DNA of 38,019 nucleotides from Branchiostoma floridae (Eukaryota > Chordata > Leptocardii > Amphioxiformes > Branchiostomatidae), in assembly GCF_000003815.2 (NCBI RefSeq), contig NC_049985.1:14542480-14580498 (forward strand), given 5' to 3'. Below are positions 34,788 through 38,019 of this stretch, piece by piece. The notes beneath the pieces are model-generated. The model had not been told where the DNA came from. It saw only the letters and a list, made by a program, of their open reading frames with translations, and ran no database searches. Position 1 is the stretch's first letter. The number at the start of each line of letters is the position of its first letter. The position numbers and the translations under genes were made by a program.

Positions 34788-34811
34788 ACGTGTCTTTACA
34801 GGGTATAAAAG
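34788..34811 (+). promoter_or_regulatory. E-box and TATA-like motif
   Basis: CACGTG at 34788-34793 is followed by TATAAAAGAG at 34804. It could be a core promoter firing to the right, or the second motif could be coding sequence behind a splice acceptor (see the next entry). Confidence 0.3.
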
Positions 34812-35068
34812 AGAGGAATTGGAAATCGCTGCGTCAGTGTACAGAAAAGAACCCCACTACACAGACTTCAACAGCAATGGTTTACCAAAAACGAGAACAT
34901 TTCCAGATGAAAAACGGAACATCGCCCTAGGATCTGAGATGCGTTGTGACTACATGAGGTAGAAAACGACTCGAGACCAATGGATTAACTACACTTTGAC
35001 CGATCGTGTGGAGTTCAATAATGGGCCTTGGATTTGTGAGATTTGTTTGGAGCCGAAGACACCAAAAG
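34802..35068 (+). pseudogene. Possible exon with an in-frame TAG
   Basis: A pyrimidine-rich tract and TTTACAG lead into a frame of 52 sense codons, one TAG (34960-34962), then 35 more sense codons. The block ends exactly at AAAAG|GTAAGAA, a good donor. The part after the TAG reads DQWINYTLTDRVEF followed by WICEICLEPKTPK, which has a Cys-x-x-Cys pair and looks protein-like. I do not recognise the family. Options are a pseudogene exon, a sequence error, an alternative acceptor at the TAG itself, or chance. Confidence 0.3.
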
Positions 35069-36654
35069 GTAAGAAACTTTCTTGAAGCAGTCAATTATAT
35101 TTTATATTCCACTTCCCTGCGGAAGTAACAAGCTTCTGGAGGTTAGAGAAAATATTTTTTTATTTATTTTGTAGCTCACACAACCACAGGACAGTCATAT
35201 AAAAAAAATCTACTAATACGAACTGTGAAATGCTTCTGTTGGTGAAAAAAAATGTACTGACTTCCCAGCCAAACCTTTCATTGTGCTTCACCTTCCAATC
35301 GCACATAAACCATGTTCACCCTTTTCGACCATCTTATAGCTCAAACAAAAACATAGAAAACTTAAAGGTTTTGTAAAATAGAGATCATATTTCCAATACT
35401 GGCAACATGCATTTCAAGTTGCCAACAATATTCTAACCAGCATGATGAAGTCGACACTAAAAATAGCCAGTTGGTCACTCGCGTCAAGCGTACAAGTGGA
35501 TGTAGTATTAACAGATGTTTTATTTGCTTATCTAGTTAATAAGTATTGCAGAGACGTACTAGTACGGACTCAAGTGCGTCATAGAGTCAGGAGAGTACGC
35601 TCAACAACATGTTTGTTATACACTACATGTTGTCATTCAGTCAACAGGGGAGTGTTGGTGGGAAGGCCGGTCGAAAAATAATGATAGGAAAATGATAGGA
35701 AAAGGTCACGATTTTTCCCACCAACCTCTGCTTGGAGAGTAAGTCAGCATCACATGCTTGTCACAATGGTCGCAAGAGTGATTATATCAATTTTACATAG
35801 ACAGATATGAGATAAAGGATATGTTTACATTGTCATCCGAAGTTCCACTTTGAAAGAACTGATTATATCTTTCTGTGCAAACTTTCAAGGGGCACAATGT
35901 TCGGAAAACAATGTGCCTGTTATGTGCATATTATCGCTGTCATTGAGTAAACAAGCAACATGAGTCAGAATCACATGCTTGTGGCCGAGAATGATTTCAA
36001 TGACTTTCAAAGGGTACATAATGAAGGTGGTTTTTCTTGTTATTGAGATACCCTCCGAAACCTGTACAGTATATTTTCTGCCGTAAGGGTCGCTTTACCT
36101 GCTAGCAGTAATGCTGCAATGCAGTCACATGATTGACATTTGAATAGATCTAGACAATAGAATGACACGTGCCCTGTGGCCTCTTTTCCAGGTGCCCAAC
36201 TGTGGCAACCTTAAGCTCATATGCCCCCTTTACTTGAGGCCATTATACCCAAATACTGAAATTCTTTATCACGGAATATCGAGTCTAGTGCTCACTGAGA
36301 AAAAAAACGCATATCCTTCAAATCATTCTAGACATAAGGCAAATGTATATCTGCTAAACATGCAAATAAGATTGATATAGTATAGTGAAACAGACAAGCT
36401 GAGAGAAATTGCTAGAAAATTAGTTATGTTTCCCTTTTTAAGTTGCGCAAAACTTAACTTGAAAAGTGCATTCTATCATAAGTCATTCAAGAACATGCAA
36501 TACCACCACATTCTTGAAACATGAATATTGAAAATGTAATAAAATGAAATGGTTCCAAAGCTGAACCAACCTTAAGTGTTGAGCTGTGGTTTGAGGTCTG
36601 ATGCGAGTGTGAAAAATAGACACTTCCAAGGAATCACCGAAGCAATGTAATTCT
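35069..36654. other. Right-flank region without a supported gene
   Basis: A/T-rich DNA without convincing exons. A 21-bp word at 35717-35737 (starting CCCACCAACCTC, ending GCTTGGAG) recurs at 19811-19831 and is probably an end of a dispersed element. Confidence 0.4.
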
Positions 36655-36930
36655 AAATTACACCCCCTGTGACGTCACTACGGTTTCCATAGTAACATTG
36701 ACCAATAGCAGACGGAAACGACCGTGAAGAAGATCAAGAGGTCAACAGTAAACAAAACAAAGGTAAACAGGTCATAGATTACAACCTCAGTGGCGTCACT
36801 ACGTTTCCATGGTAACATTGACGTACTATGAAGATGTGCTAACCAACAGCAGACTAAGAAGTTCTAGAGGTCAACAGCAAACAAACCAAAGGTGAAGTTA
36901 TGGTAAATAAACAGGTCATTGACGTCACAA
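36655..36930. promoter_or_regulatory. Tandem CRE / X-box / CCAAT module
   Basis: Two diverged copies of a roughly 120-130 bp unit. Copy 1 has CRE TGACGTCA (36670-36677), X-box GTTTCCATAGTAAC (36683-36696) and CCAAT (36702-36706). Copy 2 has TGGCGTCA (36791-36798), X-box GTTTCCATGGTAAC (36803-36816) and a degraded CCAAC. A perfect CRE follows at 36920-36927. Forkhead-like GTAAACA words occur in both copies. CREB, RFX and NF-Y are the expected binders. The target gene is unknown. Confidence 0.5.
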
Positions 36931-38019
36931 TGCACTCAGGTGAAGTGTGAGGCTAAATATAGACATCGTGCCACAAGGGAACAATGAGCGGTTCACCTGA
37001 GAATGCAAAATATGGTATCAGTTACAACGTCGGAGGGTAGAGCATTGTATACTTAATGGGATCCGCGTAAACTAGCCCATAAGTGCAAACAAGACAGATA
37101 TTCCAGATCAAGGTCTATGTGTTCACCATGGCTTTATGTTCTTGCTTTACTCAACCGTATCCAGCACAAAGTACATCTCATAAGTTTATCTTACGATGAT
37201 TGGGAGGGAGCACAAAAAGAGAAACGGTGGTTGGCAACTTTGTTGATAAATTCAGGCAAAGGTTCAGAGCAGATATCGTTTCAGGAGGAAGTACATGTGT
37301 ATGAGATTGATATTGGGGTTGCTCGGGGGAACTCCCATGCTCTCTAGCTTCATTGGCCACCTTAACTACCAGTTAAACGACGTGGCTCTATCCAGATTTT
37401 GTGGAAATTTCTAACTGATCACAAAGGATTTTTTTTATAGAATCTCAGGCACACTAAAGTACAGATAGAGTACATAGACCGATAAAACACACTAACTGAT
37501 AACAATAGCTCAGTTTCACGGAAGGAAAATAATATCAACTGTATTCAGAGATTTTCTGGACACCTCTAGAAAGTTTGGAGTATATTTGTTCTACTTCGTC
37601 TCATACTTCGTCATACTATCAAAAATCCTGACCACGACTTTGCTGTTTAATGAAACGAAGAATAAAAATACTTTGGTTATTATATATACACAATTACTTT
37701 ATATTTTAAGAACCACGCCACCTGAGTTCAAACCATATATGGCGAAAACAGTTCAAATGCCTTCAGGCAGCAGTTGCTATGCGACTGCTGTCGTCATATC
37801 TATTTTACGCAGAAAAATATAATTGCTATGGTATGGGCAGAGTAACTTAAACAGTGGCATCTCCGCTGACCATGTGAGCAAGTTTGACCATAGCTATCAG
37901 ACCAAACAGGATCTCATGAAATATATTAAACACCGACACTGTCATGCACTTTAATTTGTGCATTCCCATGCTCTATAAGAAAAAAGGTCACTTTACACAC
38001 CGGTACCAATTGATGCCCA
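36931..38019. other. Window end, no gene seen
   Basis: Small open frames on both strands only, none with splice sites or recognisable motifs. Confidence 0.4.

Overview
The window looks like nuclear DNA of an invertebrate chordate, most likely an amphioxus (Branchiostoma). The signs are small exons with GT-AG introns, EDAR-type TNF receptors carrying death domains, and a dense load of short inverted-repeat transposons, tRNA-headed SINEs and CA/TG microsatellites, several of which resemble repeats I associate with amphioxus. The species call is an inference; I ran no search. One 100-bp run of N (1464-1563) is an assembly gap.

Layout. Positions 1-4.5 kb are repeats: a CCCCGT-rich minisatellite, remnants of a non-LTR retrotransposon, a SINE, a MITE and a 1.1-kb fold-back element. 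Positions 4.5-5.4 kb hold a partial copy of the 3' end of a receptor gene. A complete seven-exon isoaspartyl peptidase/L-asparaginase gene (ASRGL1 type) runs on + from 5899 to 11807. The rest is dominated by three genes on the - strand, in transcription order D (34428-29443), C (25509-21642) and A (18194-13992). All reading frames and splice phases join without a break.

C and D are EDAR-like TNF receptors: signal peptide, cysteine-rich ectodomain, one membrane span and a C-terminal death domain. A has the same ectodomain exons in the same phases, but its cytoplasmic part is a single intronless exon of about 1.84 kb encoding ZU5, UPA and a UNC5-type death domain, ending in a class I PDZ-ligand-like TEV. 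TNFR ectodomain + TM + ZU5-UPA-DD is the most unusual thing here. A truncated copy of A's tail exon lies beyond ASRGL1 and has lost the core of the death domain in frame.

How they may work together (inference): the three receptors form a tandem family likely to bind TNF-superfamily ligands and signal through death-domain adaptors. Two kappaB-like sites lie upstream of gene A, suggesting NF-kappaB feedback. A duplicated CRE/X-box/CCAAT module lies at 36.67-36.93 kb, and a 14-bp CCAAT context from it recurs upstream of A. ASRGL1 is a metabolic neighbour with no evident functional link. No tRNA, rRNA or CRISPR features were seen.
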